From contig JAYKKM010000339.1 in assembly GCA_035772405.1 (NCBI GenBank), positions 565,501 through 629,500 on the forward strand: 64,000 nucleotides of DNA, given 5' to 3'. Of this stretch, positions 62,946-64,000 are shown piece by piece. Below the pieces are notes generated by a model that had not been told where the DNA came from, ran no database searches, and was given only the letters and a program-made list of their open reading frames with translations. The stretch's first letter is position 1; each line of letters starts with the position of its first letter. This DNA is from Chrysogorgia sp. JL179-B06 (taxonomy: Eukaryota; Cnidaria; Anthozoa; Scleralcyonacea; Chrysogorgiidae). The position numbers and the translations under genes are program-made.

Positions 62946-63655
62946 ATGACACGAAAATTAAGTTCATCTTATTTGAAAGAACTCTTCAAATAACGAAGAA
63001 TATCAATTTACAGCTTTTCCATATTTCATTTAGTTCTTGAGATATTTAGACTTATGTGATATTCAAATGAGATGACCTATGACGTCACATTAAATCGTGT
63101 ATATCTTTGAGAGTATTCAATGGTGTCACTTGAAACTTTGCATGTCGATACAGACCACTAAACGAAATAATATCGTTTAAGTTTTAATGTTACAATAGTA
63201 ATAGTATAGTTCGCAGACCTCTACGTCTCTTTCAAGAAAATCTTCGTTTTCTAACATAGTAGGCTTTGCACCAACGTCAAACTTCCATTTCAAATAAGTT
63301 AAGTTAGTACAAATCTACTCAAACAGTACCAATTCGAAAATGTTTCCCAACAATTAATTTTGTTTTGTAAATCAAGAGGACTGGAATCTAATCATTTACC
63401 ATGGCGACCATAAAATTGGAACGATTTTCTCCAGTTTAGTGGTCTGTATACACATACACAGTTTCAAGTGATTTCGTTCAATAATCTTAAAAATATACAC
63501 GATTTTCCAAAATATTAAAATGTTGTGCAAACCATGTGACGTCATAGGTCATCTCATTTGAATATCTCAAGAACTAAATGAAATTGATATTCTTCGTTAT
63601 TTGAAGAGTTCTTTCAAATAAGATAAACTTAATTTTCGTGTCATATGCACTTTAA
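62946..63655. mobile_element. Foldback MITE
   Basis: Ends ATATGACACGAAAATTAAGT and ACTTAATTTTCGTGTCATAT are perfect complements. The arms extend about 150 bp (TCTTTCAAATAAGAT, GATGACCTATGACGTCA). Same superfamily as the foldback that hosts the Harbinger element. Confidence 0.92.
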
Positions 63656-64000
63656 AGGACATTGGCAACAAAAATTAAGCGAATCTAATATTAAAGAACT
63701 CGTAAAATGATAGAGTAACACATTTTACAACTTTTCCGTATTTTACTTAAATGAGATGGTCTCTGACGTCAGGTGCAGGGTAGAGAATTTTCACTCATTA
63801 AAAAATATCTTATATCTCAGTGATTGCTAAGTTTACAACGTTCATTATCGTGAGGAGTTATTATACGCACATTTTCAAGTAAATTTGTGGAACAAACTTG
63901 AAGATGGAACTAATATTTTAATGAGTGAAAACCTGACATCAGAGACCATCTCATTTACATATCAAACAAACTGAAATATTTCAAAAACGAAGTAAAATAC
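63656..64000. mobile_element. Foldback MITE, cut by window end
   Basis: Begins AAAGGACATTGGCAACAAAA. Inner arms ATGAGATGGTCTCTGACGTC and GACATCAGAGACCATCTCAT are inverted. The right end is outside the window. Confidence 0.75.

Overview
The window is eukaryotic and metazoan. Its genes have many phased introns with GT-AG borders, the DNA is AT-rich, and most of it is transposon and tandem-repeat sequence. Penelope-like elements, CR1/L2-type LINEs (one with a 2A-like peptide), tRNA- and 5S-derived SINEs, and hAT, piggyBac, pogo and Harbinger MITEs fit an invertebrate such as a cnidarian or another early-branching marine animal. I cannot name the species.

Layout. 1-10,866: a 184-bp satellite (about 52 copies, a 0.78-kb interruption, then about 2.5 more copies). 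10,936-39,971 (minus strand): sixteen exons that splice in phase into one very unusual gene. It encodes a SEC14/CRAL-TRIO-like domain, spectrin-like helices, a 3.56-kb exon coding for an acidic, coiled-coil and polyglutamine region, and a complete 375-residue actin-like domain at the C-terminus. Its first coding exon(s) were not found. 42,912-55,631 (minus strand): a complete ten-exon Pur-alpha gene of about 269 aa with three PUR repeats and a 22-nt microexon. 59,074-59,730 (plus strand): a small intron-less LicD/fukutin-related-type gene. The rest is intronic or intergenic repeat.

The repeats are nested and well enough preserved to read target-site duplications. Two hAT-like elements sit side by side, separated and flanked by three copies of one 8-bp TSD. 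A 76-bp perfect hairpin is inserted in one of two piggyBac-like MITEs, and the other copy shows the empty site. A Harbinger-like element interrupts a foldback element. A foldback element carries a tRNA-like gene in each arm. The introns inside the actin domain are loaded with minisatellites and polypurine tracts, and one of these has tandemly copied the 5' splice site.

The main candidate novelty is the SEC14-spectrin-acidic-actin fusion. Every exon junction read here keeps the frame, and the first actin exon has no methionine of its own, so it needs upstream coding sequence. Transcript evidence would settle it.
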